This document shows, piece after piece, positions 18,195-26,356 of a DNA stretch of 64,000 bases. Made by a program: the position numbers and the translations under genes. The stretch's first letter is position 1; each line of letters opens with the position of its first letter. This DNA is from Candidatus Thiodictyon syntrophicum (lineage in GTDB: Bacteria; Pseudomonadota; Gammaproteobacteria; Chromatiales; Chromatiaceae). The stretch lies in the NCBI RefSeq assembly GCF_002813775.1, contig NZ_CP020370.1:3807501-3871500 (forward strand). Direction: 5' to 3'. The notes under the pieces are model-generated. The model was not told the origin of the DNA. It searched no databases and worked only from the letters and a program-made list of their open reading frames with translations.

Positions 18195-18982
18195 GTACCA
18201 TCTCGCCAACGGCAGAAGCAGTAATACCCGATTCGATCCCAGAGGCCGTCGAAGGTCTCGATACCCCGCAATCCGAGGGTTGGGGCGGGGACTATCCGTT
18301 GGACGCGGTTTTCGTGCGGACCGAGACCCGCACCGTGCAGGAGGTGGTCCGCCGGATCGAAGCAAGCCGTTATCAGCTCGACCCGGATTTTCAGCGTGAT
18401 TTCGTGTGGCCGCTCGACAAGCAGTCCCGTCTGATCGAGTCCTGTATCATGCGAATACCGCTGCCGGTATTTTATGTCGCCGAGGCCAAGGACGGGCGCA
18501 TTATCGTGGTCGATGGTTTGCAGCGCCTGACGACATTCTATCGTTTCCTGGCCGACGACTTCGGGCTGGTACTGAAATCAGGGGAAGATCAACCCATACA
18601 CCCGCTCGATGGCAAGACCTATTCGGAGCTTCCGTTGCAACTGAAAGAGCGGATCGAGGACACCCAACTGACGCTCTATATCCTCGATGCCAAGGCGCCC
18701 GAGCGGGCCAAGCTCGATATCTTCGAGCGTGTCAACAGCGGCGTGACACTGACGCGGCAACAGATGCGCAATTGTCTTTTCAACGGCCCCGCAACCCAAT
18801 GGCTGAAGAAGGCCAGCCGGAGCCCGGAGTTTCTTGCCGCGAGCGGACGCTCACTCGACAGCAAGTCGATGCGCGACCGCGAGGCGATCAACCGCTTCTG
18901 TGCCTACTCAACCAACAGCACACGTCAGGTGCGCAAACGGTTTGAAATGGCACGCGCGGTCCTGGCCGAGGTCCTGTCGTGA
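18191..18982 (+). CDS. DUF262 (GmrSD/ParB-like N-terminal domain) protein
   Basis: A 263-aa protein with the DUF262 pattern: YQLDPDFQRDFVWPLDKQSRLIES (residues about 60-83), LPVFYVAE, then IIVVDGLQRLTTFYRFL (the DGQQRLTT-type nucleotide-binding motif, here DGLQRLTT) and FERVNSGVTLTRQQMRNCLF. DUF262 proteins include the DNA-cleaving GmrS part of type IV restriction enzymes. The stop overlaps a GTG that begins an ATPase (MRDYLYLQNFKCFK), which is truncated. The gene therefore looks complete, but its partner is lost and the module is probably inactive. Confidence 0.85.
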   Translation: MSTISPTAEAVIPDSIPEAVEGLDTPQSEGWGGDYPLDAVFVRTETRTVQEVVRRIEASRYQLDPDFQRDFVWPLDKQSRLIESCIMRIPLPVFYVAEAKDGRIIVVDGLQRLTTFYRFLADDFGLVLKSGEDQPIHPLDGKTYSELPLQLKERIEDTQLTLYILDAKAPERAKLDIFERVNSGVTLTRQQMRNCLFNGPATQWLKKASRSPEFLAASGRSLDSKSMRDREAINRFCAYSTNSTRQVRKRFEMARAVLAEVLS

Positions 18983-19080
18983 GGGACTATCTCTACCTTC
19001 AGAATTTCAAATGCTTCAAGGCGCGTCCCGGATTTTCAAGCCAACGCTATGATGATGACCCCCGCCAGCGGCGCGCGTGA
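18979..19080 (+). pseudogene. Truncated AAA ATPase (partner of DUF262 protein)
   Basis: The GTG start overlaps the DUF262 stop. The first 19 residues (VRDYLYLQNFKCFKARPGF) are the classic opening of AAA15/OLD/SMC-like ATPases just before the P-loop. The homology then ends and the frame stops at 19,080. The bulk of the gene is deleted. Confidence 0.6.
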
Positions 19081-19125
19081 GCCTGAAGTCAGCACCAGCC
19101 GCTCGCGCCGGGGCGGCAAGTGTCC

Positions 19126-19148
19126 TATGATATAGCGACACGTGTCGC
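19126..19148 (+). promoter_or_regulatory. Putative promoter -10 and palindromic operator of the Xre-RES operon
   Basis: TATGAT at 19,126-19,131 is followed by a perfect 14-bp palindrome GCGACACGTGTCGC at 19,135-19,148, placed at the expected transcription start and 17 nt before the antitoxin ATG. This fits autorepression by the helix-turn-helix antitoxin. Function inferred from position. Confidence 0.55.
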
Positions 19149-19165
19149 CAACGAGGCATGTAGAC

Positions 19166-19732
19166 ATGACCACCAAGACCATCCCCGCCAAGCCCGACGC
19201 CAAACTCACAGGCCGAAAGGTCGAGCGCGCCGCGGGCCAAGTCGATGCCGTGACCCTGACGGAGGGCGGCAGGCCCGCCCGCAAGCCGGCCAGGTATCTG
19301 CGCCTGCCGGGCGGCCAGACGACCGGGAAGTCGATGTTTCAGTTCGCCAAGGGTCTGAGCCCGCTGCAGGCGCACGATCTGATCACCGAGGGCCTGCCGG
19401 TTGACAGTGCGCGCGAGCTGATGGCGTCCTTCCTGATCATCGACCGCGATGCGGTCCTCAAGGCGATGGGCATCAGCGAGCGCACCTTGCAGCGGGCCAA
19501 GACCGCGGACCGACCGCTCGACAGCAACGCCAGCGATCGGACGCTGCGGCTGGCCGCGGTCGCCGAGCAGGCGATCGAGGTCCTGGGCTCGCAGGAGGCC
19601 GCCGAACGCTGGCTGGCGGCCCCGGCCATGGGACTGGATCAGCGCCGGCCGATCGACCTGCTGCAAAGCTCGGAGGGCACAGAGCTGGTCAAGACGCTGC
19701 TGACCCGCATGGATTACGGGGTCTACGCGTGA
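19166..19732 (+). CDS. Xre/MbcA/ParS-type (DUF2384) antitoxin
   Basis: A 188-aa antitoxin. The helix-turn-helix region is at about residues 85-115 (DRDAVLKAMGISERTLQRAKT). The C-terminal DUF2384 toxin-binding domain (AVAEQAIEVLGSQEAAERWLAAP... DLLQSSEGTELVKTLLTRMDYGVYA) follows, the standard layout for antitoxins of RES toxins. The stop overlaps the toxin GTG (GTGA at 19,729). A palindromic operator lies just upstream. A fragment of a paralogue lies at 17,755. The N-terminal 40 residues are basic and disordered. Confidence 0.92.
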   Translation: MTTKTIPAKPDAKLTGRKVERAAGQVDAVTLTEGGRPARKPARYLRLPGGQTTGKSMFQFAKGLSPLQAHDLITEGLPVDSARELMASFLIIDRDAVLKAMGISERTLQRAKTADRPLDSNASDRTLRLAAVAEQAIEVLGSQEAAERWLAAPAMGLDQRRPIDLLQSSEGTELVKTLLTRMDYGVYA

Positions 19733-20235
19733 CACCCTTGCCCGCGGCGCTGGGCGGCAGCACGCTGGTGGTCTGGCGGCTGGAGCGTGACAAGCATCTG
19801 CCGACCTGGGACGCGGCCGAGGGCGCCTTCCTCGTGGGCGGCCGCTGGTCATCGGCGGGACGGCGCGTGCTCTATACGTCCCTGGACCCGGCTACGACGA
19901 TCCTCGAGGTGGCGGTCCACACTGGCTTCAACGTGCTCGATACGGTGCCGCATACGCTGCTGGGGCTGCGCGTCGACCCGGCCGACGTCCACCTCGTGAC
20001 CCCAGCCGACATACCGAATCCGCATTGGCTGCGCCCCGGCACCGTGAGTCCCAACCAGCAGAAGTTCGGCGACGCCTTGCTCGACCAGCATCCTCTGGTC
20101 GTATTGCCCAGCGTGGTCAGCACGCACTCCTGGAACCTGATGATCGATGTATCCAAGGCGGCCGGGCTGTTCGCCCTTCAGGACCAGGAGTCGTTTGCAC
20201 TCGACCCGCGGTTGACCCCGGGCATCCATCCCTGA
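19729..20235 (+). CDS. RES-domain toxin (NAD+-degrading family)
   Basis: A 168-aa toxin. It carries the family pattern VWRLERDKH, then GGRWSSAGRRVLYTS (the R...Y active-site region), a central Glu in TTILEVAVHTG, and near the end LPSVVSTHSWNLMID, matching the conserved S...N of RES toxins, which deplete NAD+. Start is GTG overlapping the antitoxin stop. Typical length for the family and no visible damage, so the pair is probably functional. Confidence 0.92.
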   Translation: MTPLPAALGGSTLVVWRLERDKHLPTWDAAEGAFLVGGRWSSAGRRVLYTSLDPATTILEVAVHTGFNVLDTVPHTLLGLRVDPADVHLVTPADIPNPHWLRPGTVSPNQQKFGDALLDQHPLVVLPSVVSTHSWNLMIDVSKAAGLFALQDQESFALDPRLTPGIHP

Positions 20236-20269
20236 AGCCGCCCCTGTCGGCAATTCCGGAGTCACCCCC

Positions 20270-21979
20270 ATGCCCACCGCCCCCGACTATCTCGGCAAAC
20301 TCATCGGCAACACCGGCAGCCCGACCAACCTGCGGGTGGCCTTGCGCGGCTCCTTCTCCGCCCGCCGCGGCGAGTTCGTGCGCGTCCCGCATAGCGAGCG
20401 CGAGCGCCAGCCGGCAACCGACTGCCTGGGGCGCATCGTCGGCATCTCCCGCAGCAACATCCTCTACTCGGACGCCCTGGGCGAGGGCATCGCCGAGGTC
20501 AATGTGCTGCCCGGGTCACTCGCGAGCGGCGAGACGCTCTATGCGACGGTCGAACTCATCGGCTTCAAGGACCCGGCAACCGGCGAGATCCGGCTGCCGC
20601 GCCGACCGCTCGACCCCGGGGCCAAGGTCTACGGGGTGGACTACGCCTTCCTGCGCGACTTCTACCAGTTCAGCGAGGCGACCTCGATCCACCTCGGCAA
20701 TCTGGTGGGCTACGAGACCGGCGCCCAGGCTGTACCGATCTTCCTCGATGTCAACACGCTGGCCACCGAGCACCTGGCCGTGCTGGCCATGACCGGCTCC
20801 GGCAAGTCCTACACGGTCGGTAGGATCATCGAGCGGCTGGTCGCCCAGATGAATGGCACCGTGGTCGTCTTCGACCCCCACGGCGAGTACGGCCGCGCCT
20901 TCGAGGGCGGGCAGTTGCGCACCAACCCCGGGATGGCAGAGGTGGATGACCCGCGTGACCAGGAGGCCCTGCCCAAGATCGTCGAGCGCCTGCAACGGCT
21001 CGCGGCCCTGGGCGGCGGTATCCAGGTCTACACGCCCCAGGACGAGGGTTTCGACCTCAAGTACGCCGGCACCAACCGGCGGCTGGCCCTGCAGTTCGAC
21101 AACTTCGACCTCGACTCCATCGGCGGCATCCTGCCCGGCCTGACCGAGCCCCAGATGCGGGTGCTCGACGCGGCGATCCGCAAGTGGAAGCGAGACCAGC
21201 CGAGCCAGCCGCGCGACGTGCAGGTGCTCATCGATCTCCTGTCACGGCGCCTCGACGAGGTCCGCGACGACGCCGGGCTCAACCTTACCGACGAGGAGAA
21301 GAAGGCGCTCGGCGCCCGCAGTGCCGCCATCGCCGGGATGCGCCTGCGCCAACTCCTGCAGGAGGCCCGGGCCTTCTACGATGCCCGCAGCCGGTCGGTG
21401 ACCGATATCAAGGAGTTGATCGGCCGCTCGTCGCTCTGCGGTGAACGGGTGGCCGGCCGGCTGGTCATCGTGGACCTGCAGGGGCTGTCCGACGACGCCC
21501 GGCAGATCATCGTCGCGCTGCTCTCCTCCGAGATCCTGGCGGCCGCAGCCGGCAAGACCGAGCGGACCCGGCCCTGCTTCCTGGTCTATGAGGAGGGCCA
21601 CAACTTCGCCCCGGCCAAGGGCCCGTCGCTGTCACGCGACATCATCAAGAAGATCGCCGCCGAGGGCCGCAAGTTCGGCGTGGGCTTCGCGATCATCTCC
21701 CAGCGCCCGTCCAAGCTGGACCCGGACGTGACCAGCCAGTGCAACACGCTGATCACCATGCGGATCAAGAATCCGGACGACCAGCGCTTCATCATGAAGT
21801 CCACCGAGCAGCTCTCACAGGCGGATGTGGACGAACTGCCGGCACTCTCGACCGGCGAGGCGCTGGTGTCCGGGCGCTCCATCCCGGCGCCCCTGCTGGT
21901 GAAGGTCGGCTACAAGGCGCTCAAGCACGGCGGCGAGTCGCCGCGCATCCTCGACGAGTGGGGGCCGGGGCGCTTGTGA
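20270..21979 (+). CDS. HerA-type DNA translocase ATPase
   Basis: A 569-aa protein. The N-terminal HAS-barrel (LGRIVGISRSNILYSD) is at about residues 45-70. Walker A MTGSGKSY lies at about 178 and the FDPHGEYGRAF strand at about 203. Walker B-like LVYEEGHNFAPAKG lies at about 440, and an arginine-finger/sensor region includes GFAIISQRPSKLDP. HerA forms hexamers that pump DNA for a partner nuclease, classically NurA. Here it is followed with a 4-nt overlap (GTGA) by a PD-(D/E)XK-like gene and then a kinase. The NurA-like gene at 14,224 is the other candidate partner. Confidence 0.93.
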   Translation: MPTAPDYLGKLIGNTGSPTNLRVALRGSFSARRGEFVRVPHSERERQPATDCLGRIVGISRSNILYSDALGEGIAEVNVLPGSLASGETLYATVELIGFKDPATGEIRLPRRPLDPGAKVYGVDYAFLRDFYQFSEATSIHLGNLVGYETGAQAVPIFLDVNTLATEHLAVLAMTGSGKSYTVGRIIERLVAQMNGTVVVFDPHGEYGRAFEGGQLRTNPGMAEVDDPRDQEALPKIVERLQRLAALGGGIQVYTPQDEGFDLKYAGTNRRLALQFDNFDLDSIGGILPGLTEPQMRVLDAAIRKWKRDQPSQPRDVQVLIDLLSRRLDEVRDDAGLNLTDEEKKALGARSAAIAGMRLRQLLQEARAFYDARSRSVTDIKELIGRSSLCGERVAGRLVIVDLQGLSDDARQIIVALLSSEILAAAAGKTERTRPCFLVYEEGHNFAPAKGPSLSRDIIKKIAAEGRKFGVGFAIISQRPSKLDPDVTSQCNTLITMRIKNPDDQRFIMKSTEQLSQADVDELPALSTGEALVSGRSIPAPLLVKVGYKALKHGGESPRILDEWGPGRL

Positions 21980-22593
21980 GCGATCAGGTCCAGGACGGCG
22001 CGCACCCACACTACCTGGATGCGGTCCGGCGGGCGGAGCAGGCGCTGCGCTCGGAGTTCCGCTCGCTCGCGGTCGCGCACGCGGCCTTTCCGATGCTCAC
22101 CGCCTGGGGTGTGGAGGACTTCAGCCACACCATCCATTCTCTGGGCTGCAACTATCTCGCCGCGGTGGGGCGCGAGGCCGGTTTCTGGGCCATGTCCGAG
22201 TACCCGGTGCGGGTGCCCTCGCGCAGCGCTGCGCACTCGGTGCGGCCCGATGTCGCCTGGTGGGAGCGGGTCAGCGGGGAGGCGGTCGTGCTGGGCGAGT
22301 TCGAGCGCGCCGAGGCCCGCAAGCCGGTCAAGCTGGCCGACAAGGCCAGGAACCTCTTGCAGGCCCACCAAGCCCTCGGGGAACGGCCGCGGTTGTTGCT
22401 GTTGGTGGGCTGGGCGCTGGCGGGGACGGACCTGGGTGATCGCGACGCGGTGCGCGGCGTGATGGCGAGCGGCTTCCGCGCGGCGGACGGTACGCCGGTG
22501 CGCGGCCTCGGACGGAGTTCCGCGTTCCTGCTCGCGACCGCGGTCTTCGGGGATGTAGGCGGCGGCCGCAAGCTGCTAGCGGTGCTGACATGA
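21976..22593 (+). CDS. PD-(D/E)XK nuclease-like protein coupled to HerA
   Basis: A 205-aa protein starting at GTG 21,976, which overlaps the HerA stop; its own stop overlaps the kinase ATG. A possible nuclease core is seen: an acidic RPDVAWWERVSG (Asp at about residue 95), then the strand AVVLGEFERAEA with Glu residues in E-x-E spacing, and LADKARNLLQAHQAL as the following helix with Lys. This is the order of PD-(D/E)XK folds, though the Lys is displaced. Function as a HerA-fed nuclease is inferred from context. No close family is recognised. Confidence 0.7.
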   Translation: MSDQVQDGAHPHYLDAVRRAEQALRSEFRSLAVAHAAFPMLTAWGVEDFSHTIHSLGCNYLAAVGREAGFWAMSEYPVRVPSRSAAHSVRPDVAWWERVSGEAVVLGEFERAEARKPVKLADKARNLLQAHQALGERPRLLLLVGWALAGTDLGDRDAVRGVMASGFRAADGTPVRGLGRSSAFLLATAVFGDVGGGRKLLAVLT

Positions 22594-24170
22594 AGGTGGC
22601 GGACCTGGCCACGGGGGTCGCGCTCGGGGGGCGTTTTCGCCTGGTGCGCCTGCTCGGGCGCGGCAGCTACGGCGACGTCTGGCTCGCGGACAGCCTGGCC
22701 GATCCGGGCTTGCCGCCCAAGGTCGCCGTCAAGGTCTATTTGCAGAACCAGCAGAACCGCGCGCTGCGGGTGCTGCTGGAGGAAGCGGCCATCGCGAAGG
22801 GCTTCGACCACGACCGTCTGGTGCGCGTCTTCGGCGCCGAGCGCATCGACGGACTCGTGGTCATGTGGATGGAATACGTCGAGGGGCCGACCCTGCTTGA
22901 GCGCCTCGGCAACGAGGACCAGCCGCGGCTCGTGACGCTGGAAGACTCCTTGGCGTGGCTCCGGGACATCGCCGAAGGTCTGGCCTACCTCCACGTTCTG
23001 GAACCGCCAGTGGCCCATGGCGACCTCAAGCTCGACAACGTGCTGCTCCCGCCCGGCGGCGGTGCCCGCCTGCTCGACTTCGGCCAGACCCGTCCCATCG
23101 AGGACCGCTTCGTGGAGACCGACGGCACGGGCGCCCTGCCCTACATGGCGCCGGAGATCCTGGGCACCGCGGTCGACGGCCAGGGGCGGCGCTATGTCGC
23201 CAGCGACATCTATGCCTGCGGTGTCATTGCCTATCGGTTCCTGACGGGGCGTTTCCCGCGCCGGACCTTGGCGGAGGTGATGAACCTCACGCCCTTCCCG
23301 CGTCCGATGGAAATCAACCCGTCCGTCCCCGCGCCGCTGGACGCCTTGGTGATGCGCTGCCTGGAGAAGCGCCCCGACCGGCGTTACGCCACCGGTGCCG
23401 AGCTACTGGCCGCGGTGGAAGGTCTGCAGGCGCGGCTCATGGAGCAGACCCTGCCGGTCACGGCCCCGGCTCGGCCGCCCGCGGCCACCGTGTCGCTCGC
23501 CACTGACCTGGAGCGCCTCGCCAAGGACCTCATCGCCCAGGGTCGGGGTGAGGAGGCGGTCGACCGGCTGGAGGAGGCCCTGCGGCGCATGTCGACCACG
23601 CCTAATCTGCTATTCATCTACGCCGCCGCGGCGCGCGCCGTGAACAAGCTGGACGTCGCGCACCTGGTCTACCAGCGGATCATCCAGTGGCTTCGCGCAC
23701 AAGGAGCCGAACCCGTGGCGTTGCAGGGTGCCATGGAAGGCCGCAGCGAGTTGGACGTCCGACTCAAGCACTACGAGGAGGCGGCCGACGGCTACGCCTG
23801 GCTGGCCGAACAGTGGCCCGAGAAGCGGTGGTACCGCTTCCGCGCGGGCGTCACGTTGGGGCTGGCAGGCCGCTATCCTGAGGCCGCGACGGTGTTGCAG
23901 GCGTTGCACGAGTCCGCGCCCCCTTCAGCGGTCGTCTGCGCCAAGCTCGGCTTCGTCCATCGTCAACTGGGAATGTTCGACCTGGCGATCCAGTTCTTCA
24001 ACGAAGCCCTCATGCTCGAGGCGCACGAACCCGTGGCCCTCTCCCAGATGGCCGAGATCCGCGCCATCCAAGGCCGCATGGACAAGGCCGAAGAGTATCT
24101 GGGGCGCTTGGAGCAGGTGGATGGGGCGGAAGAAGAAGTGCGCCGGCTGCGCCGGAAACTGGGGCGCTAG
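22590..24170 (+). CDS. Serine/threonine protein kinase with C-terminal TPR repeats
   Basis: A 526-aa protein. Kinase domain, residues about 10-285: Gly loop LLGRGSYGDVWLA, Lys in KVAVKVY, catalytic loop HGDLKLDN (HGD in place of HRD), Mg loop LDFGQT, and YMAPEI. A Pro/Ala linker follows, then at least four TPR-like helical repeats from about 330 to the end (AAARAVNKLDVAHLVYQRII, GYAWLAEQWPEKRWYRFRAG, FNEALMLEAHEP). No membrane segment. It is translationally coupled to HerA and the nuclease-like gene. Kinases are used as regulators or effectors in Pgl/BREX type 2 and related defence systems, so a signalling role in this locus is plausible. Confidence 0.92.
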   Translation: MKVADLATGVALGGRFRLVRLLGRGSYGDVWLADSLADPGLPPKVAVKVYLQNQQNRALRVLLEEAAIAKGFDHDRLVRVFGAERIDGLVVMWMEYVEGPTLLERLGNEDQPRLVTLEDSLAWLRDIAEGLAYLHVLEPPVAHGDLKLDNVLLPPGGGARLLDFGQTRPIEDRFVETDGTGALPYMAPEILGTAVDGQGRRYVASDIYACGVIAYRFLTGRFPRRTLAEVMNLTPFPRPMEINPSVPAPLDALVMRCLEKRPDRRYATGAELLAAVEGLQARLMEQTLPVTAPARPPAATVSLATDLERLAKDLIAQGRGEEAVDRLEEALRRMSTTPNLLFIYAAAARAVNKLDVAHLVYQRIIQWLRAQGAEPVALQGAMEGRSELDVRLKHYEEAADGYAWLAEQWPEKRWYRFRAGVTLGLAGRYPEAATVLQALHESAPPSAVVCAKLGFVHRQLGMFDLAIQFFNEALMLEAHEPVALSQMAEIRAIQGRMDKAEEYLGRLEQVDGAEEEVRRLRRKLGR

Positions 24171-24238
24171 TCCATCGTGGGCACACCGACGCATGAATCG
24201 AACGGAAAGCCAATTGTCGTGAGGAAGGCGAATGACCT

Positions 24239-24748
24239 TTATTGGCGATTTCCGGCCCGCGCCGCCCGGTCCTTGGCCGCGTTCGCCCGGTCCTGGGCGG
24301 CGTGCGCCCGACTGATGGCCGCCCCGGCCTCGGCCTCCGCCTGGTCGCGCGCAATCATGTTGGCCTGGGTGCGATTGGCATGGAATTTGTCGTCCGCGGC
24401 GGTGGCCTCGTCCATCTTGATGCGTTTGTACTCCTGGGCGGTAGCGGCATCATCCTCGGCCACTTGGACGTCGGTCGCCGGCCCGGTGACCGGGGCAGCG
24501 TCGGCGTCGACTGCGGCGCCGGGCTGCGCCTCGGCCTCATCCGCCACGGCGGCCTCGCCTTCAGTGCCCGGGGGTGCCGGGTCCTCGGCGACCGGGGCGG
24601 GGGCGGCGCCTTCGACGACCGGGGCGGCCTGGTTAGCGTAGGTTCCAGCCTCGACGACCGGGGCGGGCTGGGCGCCGGCGCAAAGCGCGCCGGACAGGCA
24701 GATCGACATGGCGGCGCCGGCGGCGACGATGACATGCTTCAGTGACAC
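24239..24748 (-). CDS. Secreted Ala/Pro-rich protein
   Basis: A 169-aa protein. Residues 1-25 form a signal peptide (HVIVAAGAAMSICLSGALCAGAQ). Residues 27-95 are low-complexity Ala/Pro/Glu with a twice-seen APVVE motif, followed by an acidic helical tail (YKRIKMDEATAADDKF, then KDRAARAGNRQ). No known domain. It is probably periplasmic. The base composition fits the genome, but composition-driven frames are common here; the clean signal peptide is the main support. It lies beside the lipoprotein gene on the same strand. Confidence 0.65.
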   Translation of the reverse strand: MSLKHVIVAAGAAMSICLSGALCAGAQPAPVVEAGTYANQAAPVVEGAAPAPVAEDPAPPGTEGEAAVADEAEAQPGAAVDADAAPVTGPATDVQVAEDDAATAQEYKRIKMDEATAADDKFHANRTQANMIARDQAEAEAGAAISRAHAAQDRANAAKDRAARAGNRQ

Positions 24749-24801
24749 TTGCTGTTGCTCCAGGATTGCGGGTTGGTATTGGGCACCACGATTGCTTAGG
24801 T

Positions 24802-25242
24802 CTATTGACCCCGTAGCACCTTGCCGGCCCGCTCGATGAATTCACGTCCCTGCTTCTGCATCGCCCGCTTCACCAGTTGGGCCAGTTCCGGATTAGTGAT
24901 GGTGCGGCCGTCGAGGATCATCTGCGACGGCGAGGTGGAATAGGCCTCGATCGGATTGACCAGCATCAGCGCCGTATCTTCGACCGCGTCGTACCGATAG
25001 TCACAGCGCGCCTGCCCCTCGCCGTCCGCGCTCGCAAAGCGCACCGTCACCGTCGCGCCCTGATGGCCCCGGGTCCGGACCTCGCTGCCCTGCCAGGACG
25101 GCACCGAGCCGAGTTCCAGCGTGATCATGTCCTTGCACAGGGTCAGCCGCACGTCCTCTCGTGGGTTGTCGGAGCAGCCCAGGACGGCGACCGCGGCCAT
25201 CAGGATGGCGCAGACTGGCGTCCAACGGGGGGGCTTGGGCAT
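24802..25242 (-). CDS. Putative lipoprotein
   Basis: 146 aa from the chosen ATG at 25,242 (MPKPPRWTPV), preceded by GAGGAGATT. A longer frame starts 9 codons upstream. The signal peptide ends in a lipobox VLGC, so it is probably anchored to a membrane by lipid. The mature part is beta-rich with a Cys pair (TLCKDM, ARCDYRY) and a helical C-terminus (QLVKRAMQKQGREFIERAGKVL). Function unknown. Confidence 0.75.
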   Translation of the reverse strand: MPKPPRWTPVCAILMAAVAVLGCSDNPREDVRLTLCKDMITLELGSVPSWQGSEVRTRGHQGATVTVRFASADGEGQARCDYRYDAVEDTALMLVNPIEAYSTSPSQMILDGRTITNPELAQLVKRAMQKQGREFIERAGKVLRGQ

Positions 25243-25611
25243 GGCAATCTCCTCATCTGGTCGCTGCAACGGGCACCCGCTCGCGTCGGCGCATCCGCGG
25301 ATCGGCCCTCGCCGCAGGCATCCGCCCGCGGGGTTGCGGGCGCACGTCCACCGCGACTATAGCTGAATTTTTCGTTCCTGACCCGCCGGCCAGGCGCCGC
25401 AAGGATGATCGCCCTGGTCGGCAACGGCAATCCGTCGCAACGCCGATCGAGGCCCCAGGGTGCCGGCCGGCGGGACCATGGCCGGCGGCAACCCCACCGT
25501 CCGGCCGCGTCGGAGAGCGACTCATTACCGACATCCGGCGCGTCGGTATCTGTAGAATAGCGTGGACGGCGCGAGCGCCATCCTCAACCCTTCAGCCCTG
25601 ACGGGGGTCCG
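25243..25611. other. Intergenic stretch between divergent genes
   Basis: It lies between the lipoprotein gene (minus) and tagF (plus). No gene seen. A possible -10 element, TAGAAT, lies at about 25,553-25,558 upstream of tagF. No convincing -35 box, repeat or RNA structure was found. Confidence 0.4.
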
Positions 25612-26355
25612 ATGACGACAGGCGGCACCGGTTTTTACGGCAAGGTCCCGAGCCTGGGCGACTTCGTCAGTCGTCGCCTGCCGACCGAACTGATCGCGCC
25701 CTGGGACCAATGGCTGCAGGAGTGTCTGGCCGCCAGCCGCGAGCAACTGGGCGACGGCTGGCTGGAGCGCTATCTCACGAGTCCGCTGTGGCGCTTCGTC
25801 CTGAGCCCCGGGGTGGCCGGCCGGGGCGTCTGGGCCGGGGTCCTGATGCCAAGCGTGGATCGCGTCGGCCGCTATTTCCCCCTCACGCTGGCCTGTGCTC
25901 TGCCGGCCGGCACCAACCCGATCGCGGTCCTGGACGCCGCGCACTGGTTCGAGCAGGCCGAAGAGCTGGCCCTGGCGGCGCTCGCGGAGCCCTTCTCACT
26001 GGAGCGTTTCGACGGCCAGGTCCTGGCCCTGGGTGCCCCCGACGCCGCCGTGCCGAGACCAAGCCCACCGCGACCGGCGGCCTTGGGCCGGCCCAATGCC
26101 TGGCACCTGAGTGCCGCCACCCCGGCGGACCTGCCGGGTGCCTGCAACCGGCTCCTGGCGCAGGCGCTGGAGGTCATCTTCCTCGGGTACAGTCTGTGGT
26201 GGACCCAGGGCTCCGAGCGCGTGGCCCCGTCGCTTCTGGCGTGCCAGGGATTGCCGCCGGCCGCCGGGTTCAGTGCCCTGTTGAGCGGCGACTGGGCGGG
26301 CCGCGACTGGCGCCTGCTCGACACCCCACCCGCGGACCCCGCGCAGAGCGCCTGA
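25612..26355 (+). CDS. tagF: TagF-domain protein (type VI secretion regulator)
   Basis: A 247-aa protein with the TagF opening GFYGKVPSLGDFVSRRLP (residues 5-22), then WDQWLQ, PLWRFVLSPGV and GVLMPSVDRVGRYFPLTLA, all diagnostic of the type VI secretion-associated TagF family. TagF holds type VI secretion off by binding the Fha scaffold; the PP2C phosphatase often encoded beside it opposes the kinase PpkA. Here the phosphatase gene starts 1 nt after the stop. No structural type VI genes lie in this window. Confidence 0.92.
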   Translation: MTTGGTGFYGKVPSLGDFVSRRLPTELIAPWDQWLQECLAASREQLGDGWLERYLTSPLWRFVLSPGVAGRGVWAGVLMPSVDRVGRYFPLTLACALPAGTNPIAVLDAAHWFEQAEELALAALAEPFSLERFDGQVLALGAPDAAVPRPSPPRPAALGRPNAWHLSAATPADLPGACNRLLAQALEVIFLGYSLWWTQGSERVAPSLLACQGLPPAAGFSALLSGDWAGRDWRLLDTPPADPAQSA

Positions 26356-26356
26356 G

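Noticed and set aside
22590-24170. TPR kinase considered as the PpkA kinase of type VI secretion
   Set aside because: It has no membrane helix or periplasmic domain, and it is coupled to HerA and the nuclease-like gene rather than to tagF, which is 1.4 kb away behind two minus-strand genes.
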